Positions 1 through 7,283 of a stretch of DNA of 37,922 nucleotides are shown here, piece after piece. The stretch is from Lachnospiraceae bacterium (GTDB lineage: Bacteria > Bacillota > Clostridia > Lachnospirales > Lachnospiraceae). Below the pieces are notes generated by a model that did no database searches, was not told the origin of the DNA, and saw only the letters and a program-made list of their open reading frames with translations. Within the stretch, counting starts at the first letter, position 1. The number at the start of each line of letters is the position of its first letter. The position numbers and the translations under genes are program-made. The DNA lies in NCBI GenBank assembly GCA_022764465.1, contig JALERL010000011.1, forward strand, positions 1 to 37,922, given 5' to 3'.

Positions 1-534
1 GCAAAGGGTCATACCGTAGTGACGGACAAGGCGGTAAAAGCAACCTGCAATAAGAGCGGTAAGACAGAGGGAAGCCACTGCGCGGTCTGTAAGAAAGTCA
101 TAAAGGCGCAGAAGGTTGTAAAAGCAACCGGAAAGCACACATACGATTCTGGAAAGATAACGAAAAAGCCTACGCTGAGCAAAAAGGGCGAGAAGGTATT
201 TACCTGTAAGGTATGTAAGAAGACAAAGAAACAGACGCTTGCAAAATTAAAGAAGCAGACGATCACTGTAGATAAGCGGGTATCGAAGCAGGTTACACTC
301 AAGAAGCGTGACCTTATGAAAAAGGCAAGAACCTATCATATCAATGCGAAAGCAAAAACAGCCCGCAGTTATAAGCTGACCAAAGGAAACCGGAAGTATG
401 TAACGGTAAGCAGCAAGGGAAAGATCACGGTGAAAAAGGGTGCGAAAGCCGGTATCTATGAGATAACGGTAACGGCAAAAGAAACATCAACCTATGGAAA
501 AGCAACGAAAAAGATCAAGATAGTCGTAAAATAA
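1..534 (+). CDS. C-terminal part of a lysine-rich surface protein with Cys-x-x-Cys repeats (5' end outside the window)
   Basis: The frame is open from base 1 to a TAA at 532-534, so the gene starts upstream of the window. The visible 177 residues hold two related modules beginning with Gly-His-Thr or Lys-His-Thr and ending in a Cys-x-x-Cys pair (HCAVCKK and CKVCKK). These are followed by a beta-rich tail of about 60 residues (YVTVSSKGKITVKKG...) resembling a bacterial Ig-like or cell-wall repeat domain. The composition is strongly lysine-rich, with no sorting motif or transmembrane segment at the C-terminus. Such modules are common in large secreted or cell-surface proteins of Lachnospiraceae, so an extracellular adhesion or wall-binding role is an inference. 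The enzymatic part, if any, lies outside the window. Confidence 0.7.
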   Translation, partial: AKGHTVVTDKAVKATCNKSGKTEGSHCAVCKKVIKAQKVVKATGKHTYDSGKITKKPTLSKKGEKVFTCKVCKKTKKQTLAKLKKQTITVDKRVSKQVTLKKRDLMKKARTYHINAKAKTARSYKLTKGNRKYVTVSSKGKITVKKGAKAGIYEITVTAKETSTYGKATKKIKIVVK

Positions 535-547
535 AGAAGGCATAGTG

Positions 548-1147
548 ATGAATATGGATGAACGATTAGAAAAACAGCTTGCATTTGCATTAGAGATTGA
601 CAAGGAGAAGAATATCTTAAGACAGACACATTTATCCGGACATGGCAGACGGGAAAATGATGCGGAGCATGCCTGGCATATGGCGATCATGGCATATCTG
701 TTACGAGAGTATTCGAATGAAGAAGTTGACATCGGCAAGGTTATGCTGATGTGTCTGATCCATGACATCGTAGAGATCGATGCGGGTGATACCTATGCAT
801 ACGATGCCAAGGGACTGACCACACAGAAGGCAAGAGAGGATGCAGCAAAGGAACGTATCTTCTCGTTGCTGCCGGAGGATCAGAAAAAGGAATTGATCGG
901 ACTTTTCGATGAGTTCGAGGAATTCCAGACTGCGGAATCAAAGTTTGCACATGCGATGGACAATTTACAGCCGCTGATGTTAAACAACAGCAATGGCGGC
1001 GGTGACTGGAGGGAACATCAGGTGAATGCAGATCAGGTATATGGCAGACAGAGCAAGACGAGTCTTGGTTCGAAGAAGCTGTATGAAGTGACCGATCAGA
1101 TCATCCGGGAGAATATAAAACAGGGAAATATCCGGGAAAGCGATTGA
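548..1147 (+). CDS. HD-domain phosphohydrolase (YfbR/HDDC2-like nucleotidase family)
   Basis: This 199-residue protein has the metal-binding HD signature: a histidine in ENDAEHAWHMA (about residue 40) and the His-Asp pair in LIHDIVEIDAGD (about residue 73). Length and motif spacing fit the YfbR/HDDC2 group, whose known members remove phosphate from deoxynucleoside monophosphates in the cytoplasm. The exact substrate here is inferred. I chose the ATG at 548 because GAAGG at 536-540 lies 7 bases upstream; a GTG at 545 and an ATG at 554 are alternatives. The gene follows the surface protein by 13 bases but is probably functionally unrelated. A strong hairpin follows it. Confidence 0.8.
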   Translation: MNMDERLEKQLAFALEIDKEKNILRQTHLSGHGRRENDAEHAWHMAIMAYLLREYSNEEVDIGKVMLMCLIHDIVEIDAGDTYAYDAKGLTTQKAREDAAKERIFSLLPEDQKKELIGLFDEFEEFQTAESKFAHAMDNLQPLMLNNSNGGGDWREHQVNADQVYGRQSKTSLGSKKLYEVTDQIIRENIKQGNIRESD

Positions 1148-1183
1148 TGAGGCAAAAGAGGATCGAGGACTTTCTTAAGTGAC

Positions 1184-1230
1184 AAAAGAAGATATTACAA
1201 ACAGCAAGCCTGTTCGTAATATCTTCTTTT
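1184..1230 (+). terminator. Rho-independent terminator, possibly bidirectional
   Basis: A perfect 15-bp stem (AAAAGAAGATATTAC at 1184-1198 with its complement at 1216-1230) encloses a loop that itself holds an AACAG/CTGTT mini-stem. A-rich and T-rich flanks suit both the HD gene (+) and the small gene ending at 1259 (-). Confidence 0.85.
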
Positions 1231-1258
1231 TACTTATCCGTTGACGATAGTTTGTAAA

Positions 1259-1438
1259 TTACCGGAGTTCGTCGATAATACAGTCCATATCATGCTTGGA
1301 TCTGGCGTCTCTTGCCCGGTTCAGCAGTTCTTCTTTCTCTGCTTCGGACAGACGTGAAAAATGATCCATTGCATCAAGATTCATGGCAAGACCCATGCCG
1401 AAACCGACAGGAATCGATTCATTATGCAGAATATTCAT
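1259..1438 (-). CDS. Small protein of unknown function (59 aa)
   Basis: I do not recognise this family. The 59-residue product starts MNILHNESIPVGFGMGLAMN and ends with an acidic/basic helical stretch (SEAEKEELLNRARDARSKH). No signal peptide or membrane helix is obvious. The ATG at 1438 is preferred because AAGGTGG lies 8 bases upstream on the minus strand; an upstream GTG would overlap that site. A good ribosome site, a terminator just beyond the stop and a protein-like composition support a real gene. It stands alone between two forward operons. Confidence 0.6.
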   Translation of the reverse strand: MNILHNESIPVGFGMGLAMNLDAMDHFSRLSEAEKEELLNRARDARSKHDMDCIIDELR

Positions 1439-1490
1439 GTTTATCACCACCTTATGCTAAATATTACACAGTAAGGATGTGGAAGATTGT

Positions 1491-1568
1491 CGAAAAATAT
1501 GCATAATGGGGGGGATTTTTGCAGGAGGGATTTAAGTGTTTGCGGAACATATTTGTACATTTTTTTCG
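1491..1568. repeat. Degenerate palindrome, shares an arm with 36767-36863
   Basis: The stretch TGTTTGCGGAACATATTTGT (from about 1538) followed by ACATTTTTT nearly repeats the right arm of the palindrome at 36833-36862, with G/A differences at two sites. A weaker opposite arm (CGAAAAATATGCATAAT, 1491-1507) pairs with the right end (1551-1568). It lies in the intergenic space upstream of the MoxR operon. Confidence 0.5.
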
Positions 1569-1584
1569 TTATATCATTTGAATA

Positions 1585-1613
1585 TATCATTTGCCTGCGA
1601 AATCCTGTATAAT
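1585..1613 (+). promoter_or_regulatory. Candidate promoter of the MoxR operon
   Basis: A perfect -10 box TATAAT (1608-1613) lies 41 bases before the moxR-like start codon. The -35 position (TATCAT, 1585-1590) is weak, so this rests mainly on the -10 box. Confidence 0.4.
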
Positions 1614-1654
1614 AATAGAATCGACAAAAGTCAGATGCAGGGGGAAAGCATAAC

Positions 1655-2599
1655 ATGGAGACAGGATTAGCAAGGGTAAAAGAAAATATGGAAAAGGTCA
1701 TCATCGGAAAAGGTGAGGTGATCGATCTGGTGCTGACGGCAATGGTTGCAGGCGGCCATGTGCTGTTAGAGGATATGCCGGGAACCGGTAAGACGATGCT
1801 TGCAAAAGCACTGGCGCGTTCCTTAGACGTATCCTATGCGCGTGTGCAGATGACACCGGATCTGTTACCGTCCGATGTAACCGGACTTAACATTTTCAAT
1901 CAGAAAAGCAATGCGTTTGAATTTCATCCGGGACCAGTATTTACAAATGTATTGCTGGCAGACGAGATCAACCGTGCGACACCGCGTACACAGGCGAGCC
2001 TGTTAGAGTGCATGGAAGAAAAACAGGTGACGATCGATGGTGTTACACGAGGACTGGAACAGCCGTTTTTTGTGATCGCAACACAGAATCCGCTTGAGAC
2101 AGCCGGAACATTTCCGCTTCCGGAGGCACAGTTAGACCGCTTTTTGATGAAGCTGTCCATGGGAGCAATCGAAGAGGAGGAGGAGCAGGCAATCCTGCAG
2201 CGTTATATGAGATCTGAACCACTTCAGGAGATCGGGGCAGTAATGACCAGAGAAGAGCTGGTGCATATGCAAAAGCAGTACCATGAAGTCTATATTCACC
2301 CGGAGCTTTTAAAATATTTGCAGAATATCTGTATCGGTACGAGAAAAAGTAGTGCGATCCGCGTGGGGGTAAGCGTCAGGGGAGCACTTGCACTGATGCG
2401 TGCGGTACAGGCATATGCGATGGTTTCCGGAAGAGATTATGTCGTGCCGGAGGATGTAAAAAAGCTGGCAGTTCCGGTACTTGCACATCGTATCGTATTA
2501 GATGGAAATATGTATCGGATGCAGGCAGCTGTACAACAGATCGAGGCGATTTTACAGCAGGTTGAAGTACCGACGGAAGACTGGACAAAGCGTGTATAG
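1655..2599 (+). CDS. MoxR-family AAA+ ATPase
   Basis: This 314-residue ATPase has Walker A MPGTGKT (residues 41-47), Walker B LADEINRA (101-108) and a sensor-1-like TQNPLE. The full-length match to the MoxR family includes the C-terminal AAA lid. MoxR proteins act as chaperone-like ATPases that help fold or activate partner proteins, usually encoded next door. Here the next two genes encode a DUF58 protein (9-base gap) and a multi-pass membrane protein (4-base overlap), the classic arrangement. The ATG at 1655 follows a GGGGGAA ribosome site. The process served is unknown, though stress resistance and cell-envelope roles are known for relatives. Confidence 0.9.
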   Translation: METGLARVKENMEKVIIGKGEVIDLVLTAMVAGGHVLLEDMPGTGKTMLAKALARSLDVSYARVQMTPDLLPSDVTGLNIFNQKSNAFEFHPGPVFTNVLLADEINRATPRTQASLLECMEEKQVTIDGVTRGLEQPFFVIATQNPLETAGTFPLPEAQLDRFLMKLSMGAIEEEEEQAILQRYMRSEPLQEIGAVMTREELVHMQKQYHEVYIHPELLKYLQNICIGTRKSSAIRVGVSVRGALALMRAVQAYAMVSGRDYVVPEDVKKLAVPVLAHRIVLDGNMYRMQAAVQQIEAILQQVEVPTEDWTKRV

Positions 2600-2608
2600 G
2601 AGAAGGCG

Positions 2609-3775
2609 ATGGCATTAATTATTTTATGTTTGATCATGGCGGCTGCCTTCTATCTGATCACAGTTTTGTATGCACTTTGCTGGACACGTCATCTGACGGC
2701 ACAGGTAGAATTCGGACAAAGACAGGTAAATGAAGGAGATATGGTCACGATAAGGGAGCAGATTGAGAACCGGAAGCTGCTGCCGCTTTTAACCTTAACC
2801 GTCAAGTATCAGTTAGACAGAAGTCTGGAATTTACCGAACAGGGGAATGCAAAGCGTACCGACAGACAGTACAGAAATGACGGAATCTGTGTCATGTCGT
2901 ATCAGCGCGTGACACGAATCCTGCATGTGAAGGCAGCAAAGCGGGGGTACTATACTGTAGATAAGATCGATCTGGTGGTTACGGATTTGCTTTATAACCG
3001 GACACATTTGCAGGAGCAGGAGAATGGGACAAGCCTTCTGGTCTATCCGTCAAGATCACGTCTTGGCACTGTGGATGCCGTGTTTCAGCGGCTGTATGGA
3101 GAATGTATCAGCAGACGGTTCCTGATGGAAGATCCGTTTGCCTTTAAGGGAATCCGTGCATATGCACCGACAGATCCGATGCACCGTATCAACTGGAAGT
3201 CCTCAGCACGGACAGGCGAACTGATGGTCAACCAGTATTATGATACAACAAGCCAGCAGGTCTGCATTTTTTTAGATGTGCAGCAGGATGAGGTCTTTTT
3301 GGATGAAGCGCTGCTGGAGGAAGGAATCCGTATCACAAGGAATCTGTTAGAGGATTTTATCGGGCAGGGAATCCCGGTTTCAATCGTAAGCAATGGTGTG
3401 GATGTATTATCCGGTCAGGAAGTCCGTACCGGTGAGGGCGCAGGGATCCCGCATATCGAAAAAAGCCTGATCCAGTTAGCAAGAATCCGGACGACAGGAA
3501 CGATCCGTAAGATGTCAGAACTGCTTTTGGAAGAAAAAGAAAGCATGCAGAGAAAAAACAGTCTGACAACGATTCTGATCTCTACGAATGCCACGGATGA
3601 GCTTGCAAAGGCATATGCGCAGTATGCAGCGGATGACAGGCAGGAGAACTGGCTGTTACCGATCCATGCATCGATGATGCGTTATATGGAAGAGGAAGGT
3701 AAGACCGAACAGATCAGTCGGATCTGCACGGATAAAGTACGGATCGATTATCTTGTAATGGAGCGTGGCATATGA
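2609..3775 (+). CDS. DUF58 domain-containing protein
   Basis: The 388-residue protein begins with a membrane segment (residues 2-24) and then a beta-rich region. It carries the DUF58 signature around RAYAPTDPMHRINWKSSART, followed by QVCIFLD, the start of a von Willebrand A-like fold in this family. DUF58 proteins are standard partners of MoxR ATPases; their biochemical activity is not established. The start ATG has GGAGAAGG six bases upstream, and the last bases overlap the next start codon as ATGA, indicating translational coupling within one operon. Confidence 0.85.
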   Translation: MALIILCLIMAAAFYLITVLYALCWTRHLTAQVEFGQRQVNEGDMVTIREQIENRKLLPLLTLTVKYQLDRSLEFTEQGNAKRTDRQYRNDGICVMSYQRVTRILHVKAAKRGYYTVDKIDLVVTDLLYNRTHLQEQENGTSLLVYPSRSRLGTVDAVFQRLYGECISRRFLMEDPFAFKGIRAYAPTDPMHRINWKSSARTGELMVNQYYDTTSQQVCIFLDVQQDEVFLDEALLEEGIRITRNLLEDFIGQGIPVSIVSNGVDVLSGQEVRTGEGAGIPHIEKSLIQLARIRTTGTIRKMSELLLEEKESMQRKNSLTTILISTNATDELAKAYAQYAADDRQENWLLPIHASMMRYMEEEGKTEQISRICTDKVRIDYLVMERGI

Positions 3776-5043
3776 CAGATATTGTAATTATGATCAATCA
3801 GATCCTCTTTTTCTATGGGATCGGAGCATCCCTGCTTGCGATGCTTGGCATGGAAGATGTGGGAATGGGTTTTGCATTTTTTTTGATCCTGCTTCAGATG
3901 TGGCTTGTTCTGATGCGCAGGGCAGCAGGGAGAATCCTGATCCTGCTTGCGGGACATCTGTTTGCAGCAGTAATCTCTCTTGGCAGTATACAGATCGGAT
4001 GGCTTGGGGCGGCATCATCGAAGCCATTTTTTATGGCGGCAGCAATACTTATGATTGTATTTTCCCTGCTGGTGCGGCTGTTTCCGGGCTGGTCCTTACT
4101 GGAAAAGCCGGGCATCTATCAGCTGATTCTGTTAGCACTTTTCTGGGCACTGGATGTGTATGCGAAAAAGGTAGATGCACAGGGCATTGTCTACTGGTGC
4201 TTTGCGGGCGTGATGATCTGTATGCTGGTACACCGGAATCTGACTGAAGCAGAGACGTATATTAGGAACCATGCACCGTCGACGAAGCTGGATCTGGGCA
4301 GACTGCGTGCGATGAACCGTCTGACCTCGCTTGCGTATGGGGCGTTGCTTGGTATCTGCTTTCTGGTCGCATCGATGTTTCAGCCGGATGGTGTTGGCAG
4401 AAAGATATTAGAAGCGATCCGGAGCTTTTTAAAGTGGCTGTTGTCTTTCGCTCCGGATGGCATGGAAAACCGGGCAACGGAATGGGAGAAGGAGCAGGGC
4501 ATCGATCACATGACAGGTGGTGACATGCTGCCGACCGCACCGGATTCAGAACTTGGGAAGATCATTGATAAGATCATCTATTATGGTGGCATTCTGCTTG
4601 CAGTCGCATTGCTGCTGTTTATGGTGATCAGTATCTTCGTGCTGGCATATCGTTTCTTCTATCAGAAAAAGAAGCCGGCAGACGATATTGAAGAATATAC
4701 AGAGCCGATCCGTACGAAGGCAGTCCGCAGGAAAAAGAAACCAGGTGGAGAGCGCAGTCCGTGGCGTAGTCCGGCGAAACGGATCCGCAGGCTGTATAAG
4801 CGGAGTATGCGCCACTTCTGGGGCAGATCTTCCTATGCCCCGGAATATCTTACACCAAAGGAGCAGCTGCGGTTTTTAAGAGAACACGAAGCAGAACTTA
4901 AGGGAAAAAAGGCATGGTTCTATGCAATGACACCGGAAGAACAGGAGGAGTTTTTACACCTCTATGAAAAGGCGCGTTACAGTGGAGCACAGGTGACAGA
5001 GGAAGATGCTGCCCGGATGGAGCAGCTTCTTCAGAAAATGTAA
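3772..5043 (+). CDS. Multi-pass membrane protein, third gene of the MoxR/DUF58 operon
   Basis: The 423-residue product has about eight or nine hydrophobic segments. The N-terminal two thirds are almost entirely membrane, and a last helix lies near residues 265-295. A basic cytoplasmic-looking tail follows, ending in LTPKEQLRFLREHEAEL and ARYSGAQVTEEDAARM. That tail resembles the C-terminus of DUF4129/transglutaminase partners found in MoxR operons, where an ARYS motif is typical. No transglutaminase catalytic domain is visible, so this version may keep only the membrane scaffold and tail. It overlaps the DUF58 gene by 4 bases. Function is unknown; a membrane client of the MoxR ATPase is the reasonable inference. 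Confidence 0.75.
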   Translation: MTDIVIMINQILFFYGIGASLLAMLGMEDVGMGFAFFLILLQMWLVLMRRAAGRILILLAGHLFAAVISLGSIQIGWLGAASSKPFFMAAAILMIVFSLLVRLFPGWSLLEKPGIYQLILLALFWALDVYAKKVDAQGIVYWCFAGVMICMLVHRNLTEAETYIRNHAPSTKLDLGRLRAMNRLTSLAYGALLGICFLVASMFQPDGVGRKILEAIRSFLKWLLSFAPDGMENRATEWEKEQGIDHMTGGDMLPTAPDSELGKIIDKIIYYGGILLAVALLLFMVISIFVLAYRFFYQKKKPADDIEEYTEPIRTKAVRRKKKPGGERSPWRSPAKRIRRLYKRSMRHFWGRSSYAPEYLTPKEQLRFLREHEAELKGKKAWFYAMTPEEQEEFLHLYEKARYSGAQVTEEDAARMEQLLQKM

Positions 5044-5090
5044 AATCTTTGTGAAAAATATATAAAAAAGCTGTTCTAAAATAAAATGTA

Positions 5091-5099
5091 TGGTATAAT
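5091..5099 (+). promoter_or_regulatory. Extended -10 promoter of the alcohol dehydrogenase gene
   Basis: TGGTATAAT is a consensus extended -10 element, 31 bases before the start codon. No good -35 box is visible 17 bases upstream. Confidence 0.5.
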
Positions 5100-5130
5100 T
5101 CTTATAATACATAGTTTAGGAGGTAGCGAA

Positions 5131-6348
5131 ATGGCAAGATTTACATTACCAAGAGATTTGTACCACGGCAAGGGTGCATTAGAGGCTTTAAAGTCTTTTC
5201 AGGGAAAAAAGGCTATGATCTGTGTTGGCGGCGGTTCTATGAAACGCTTCGGATTCTTAGATAAAGCAGAGCAGTATCTGAAGGAAGCCGGTATGGAGGT
5301 TCAGCTGTTTGAAGGTATCGAGCCTGACCCATCGGTTGAGACCGTTATGAAGGGCGCAAAGGCAATGGAAGAATTCCAGCCTGACTGGATCGTTGCAATG
5401 GGTGGTGGCTCACCGATCGATGCTGCCAAAGCAATGTGGATTAAGTATGAGTATCCGGATATTACATTCGAGGATATGTGTAAGGTATTCGGTATTCCAA
5501 GATTACGCCAGAAAGCACACTTCTGTGCAATCTCCTCGACATCAGGAACTGCAACAGAAGTAACTGCATTTTCAATTATTACCGATTATGAGAAGGGAAT
5601 TAAGTACCCGATCGCAGACTTTGAGATCACACCGGATGTAGCAATCGTTGATCCGGATCTGGCAGAGACTATGCCGCAGAAGCTGGTCGCACATACCGGA
5701 ATGGATGCTATGACACATGCTATTGAGGCATATGTATCCACTGCGAACTGTGACTTTACCGACCCGCTTGCACTGCATGCAATCAAGATGATCCAGAGAG
5801 ATCTGGTAGGTTCCTATAACGGTGATATGGAGAAGCGTGACAACATGCATAACGCGCAGTGTCTTGCAGGAATGGCATTCTCGAATGCACTGCTTGGCAT
5901 CGTTCATTCGATGGCACATAAGACTGGCGCAGCATTTGCAGATTATGGTGCACACATTATCCATGGTGCAGCAAACGCAATGTATCTGCCGAAGGTAATC
6001 GCATTCAATGCGAAGGATGAAACAGCGAAGAAGCGTTACGGCGAGATCGCAGACTTCATGAACTTAGGCGGCAGCAGCCTGGATGAGAAGGTAGAACTGC
6101 TCATCGCGTACCTGCGTAAGATGAATGATGACCTTAAGATCCCACACTGTATCAGGAACTACGGCGCAGACAGCTATCCGGCTGAGCAGGGTTTTGTACC
6201 GGAGGAGGTCTTCTTAGAGCGGCTGCCTGAGATCGCAGCCAATGCCATCTTAGATGCATGTACCGGATCGAATCCGCGTCAGCCGAGTCAGGAAGAGATG
6301 GAGAAGTTACTCAAGTGCTGCTACTATGACACAGAGGTAGACTTCTAA
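5131..6348 (+). CDS. Iron-containing alcohol dehydrogenase
   Basis: This 405-residue cytoplasmic oxidoreductase belongs to the group III iron-dependent alcohol dehydrogenases. It shows the nucleotide-binding GGGSPIDAAKAMW (about residues 90-102), the STSGTATEVTAFS region and the signature AHTGMDAMTHAIEAYVS. The metal-ligand histidines lie in GIVHSMAHKTGA and the following DYGAHIIHGAAN. Similarity to the C-terminal half of bifunctional AdhE suggests reduction of aldehydes such as acetaldehyde or butyraldehyde using NAD(P)H; substrate and cofactor are inferred. The ATG at 5131 has a strong AGGAGGT site, whereas an upstream in-frame ATG at 5086 overlaps the promoter and is rejected. Its own promoter and terminator indicate a single-gene unit. 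Confidence 0.92.
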   Translation: MARFTLPRDLYHGKGALEALKSFQGKKAMICVGGGSMKRFGFLDKAEQYLKEAGMEVQLFEGIEPDPSVETVMKGAKAMEEFQPDWIVAMGGGSPIDAAKAMWIKYEYPDITFEDMCKVFGIPRLRQKAHFCAISSTSGTATEVTAFSIITDYEKGIKYPIADFEITPDVAIVDPDLAETMPQKLVAHTGMDAMTHAIEAYVSTANCDFTDPLALHAIKMIQRDLVGSYNGDMEKRDNMHNAQCLAGMAFSNALLGIVHSMAHKTGAAFADYGAHIIHGAANAMYLPKVIAFNAKDETAKKRYGEIADFMNLGGSSLDEKVELLIAYLRKMNDDLKIPHCIRNYGADSYPAEQGFVPEEVFLERLPEIAANAILDACTGSNPRQPSQEEMEKLLKCCYYDTEVDF

Positions 6349-6387
6349 AGCACACTATTTTTGAAGTGAAATGACAAAATCATATTA

Positions 6388-6437
6388 AGAAATAACAAGG
6401 GTATCTGTTATATGTAGCAGATGCCCTTGTTATTTCT
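6388..6437 (+). terminator. Long hairpin after the alcohol dehydrogenase gene
   Basis: A 20-bp stem with one G-T pair (6388-6407 with 6418-6437) surrounds a 10-base loop. The downstream T-run is short because most T residues are inside the stem. Confidence 0.75.
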
Positions 6438-6511
6438 AGAAGTTGGATTAAAAAAATTTTAATGTAGTTTTATAGTAAAAATATAATTTATAGAGAGGAT
6501 AGGTAAAAATT

Positions 6512-6889
6512 ATGTTTGGAAGGAAAAAAGAATCTGGAATACCAGTAATGCATTATGAGGGAATAGAAGAGTTTGCAACTGATTATCCATACAGAATTGA
6601 ATTGAAGGATGATCTGTTTGAAATCAGAAGGATTAAACCTGAAACAACGGTTACTCTTCCCCTGAATAGGATTAAGTCATTTTCAACAATGGAAGAAGAA
6701 AAATTTATGTTGAAATATCATGGTCAGGCAAAGAATACATCCAAGATGAAGGGGGTTAATAAATATTATCTGGTTGTAGAATATGATAAGGGGATACTTG
6801 CTTTTTGGGGGACAGCAAAGGAATATAAATATTTCATTACACTTCAATATGCAACCAATTCGGAAGTGCCATCACACATCGAATTATAG
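6512..6889 (+). CDS. Hypothetical protein (125 aa), AT-rich orphan gene
   Basis: I do not recognise this family. The soluble product begins MFGRKKESGIPVMHYEGIE and alternates short beta strands (RIELKDDLFEIRRI, KYYLVVEYDKGILAFWG). This resembles a pleckstrin-homology-like or similar small beta fold, but only by eye. GAGAGGAT lies upstream of the ATG. Codon use is more A/T-rich than the dehydrogenase and dlt genes on either side. The gene sits between a long hairpin and a 225-bp palindromic element, which may point to horizontal gain. Confidence 0.65.
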   Translation: MFGRKKESGIPVMHYEGIEEFATDYPYRIELKDDLFEIRRIKPETTVTLPLNRIKSFSTMEEEKFMLKYHGQAKNTSKMKGVNKYYLVVEYDKGILAFWGTAKEYKYFITLQYATNSEVPSHIEL

Positions 6890-6920
6890 TCTTTAATGGT
6901 TGTAATTTCATATGTTTGAA

Positions 6921-7145
6921 TCATATTGCACAAAAGTCTGAATCAGCGCCTTATGGAGAATCTTACTTTTTCTTAATGTTCTGTAGTGATCAAGCAATGT
7001 AGTGACAGGATGTCACTACAAGCAAAAAACTGAGACATGGATGTCGAATTTTTTGCGGTTGCGGGAATAAAAGATAATATGGCAGAACATTTAGAAATTG
7101 TTAGATTCGAAATTCGAAGCAGATTCAGACTTTTGTGCAATATGA
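6921..7145 (+). repeat. Structured palindromic element, copy 1 (GGA hairpins)
   Basis: The two ends are perfect 24-base inverted repeats (6921-6944 with 7122-7145), and complementarity continues inward. For example, AATGTTCTG near 6976 pairs with CAGAACATT at 7083-7091. Inside are a 10-bp hairpin with loop GGA (TGTAGTGACA / TGTCACTACA, 6998-7020) and a second hairpin GACATGGATGTC (7034-7045) flanked by an A6/T6 stem. A conserved segment GGTTGCGGGAA follows. The same inner order and much of the inner sequence recur at 33068-33302 with different outer arms. No protein-coding potential is convincing. It fills the space between the orphan gene and the dlt promoter. Confidence 0.8.
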
Positions 7146-7220
7146 CTTTAATCCGACATAGATAGAAAATCTTAAGAATCATTAAGATTTGTTAAGAAAA
7201 GGAATATTCTGCCATCATTG

Positions 7221-7229
7221 TGCTATAAT
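7221..7229 (+). promoter_or_regulatory. Extended -10 promoter of the dlt operon
   Basis: TGCTATAAT matches the extended -10 consensus, with about 54 bases to the dltA start. The -35 region is not consensus. Confidence 0.5.
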
Positions 7230-7283
7230 GCACTTTAACAAAGCTGTAGAAATGATGACAGAAGACAGAAAGAAGATGAAAGA

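Noticed and set aside
6921-7145. Insertion sequence ends or a CRISPR repeat
   Set aside because: No transposase remnant is present and repeats are not spaced in an array; the block is a single long hairpin with inner hairpins.
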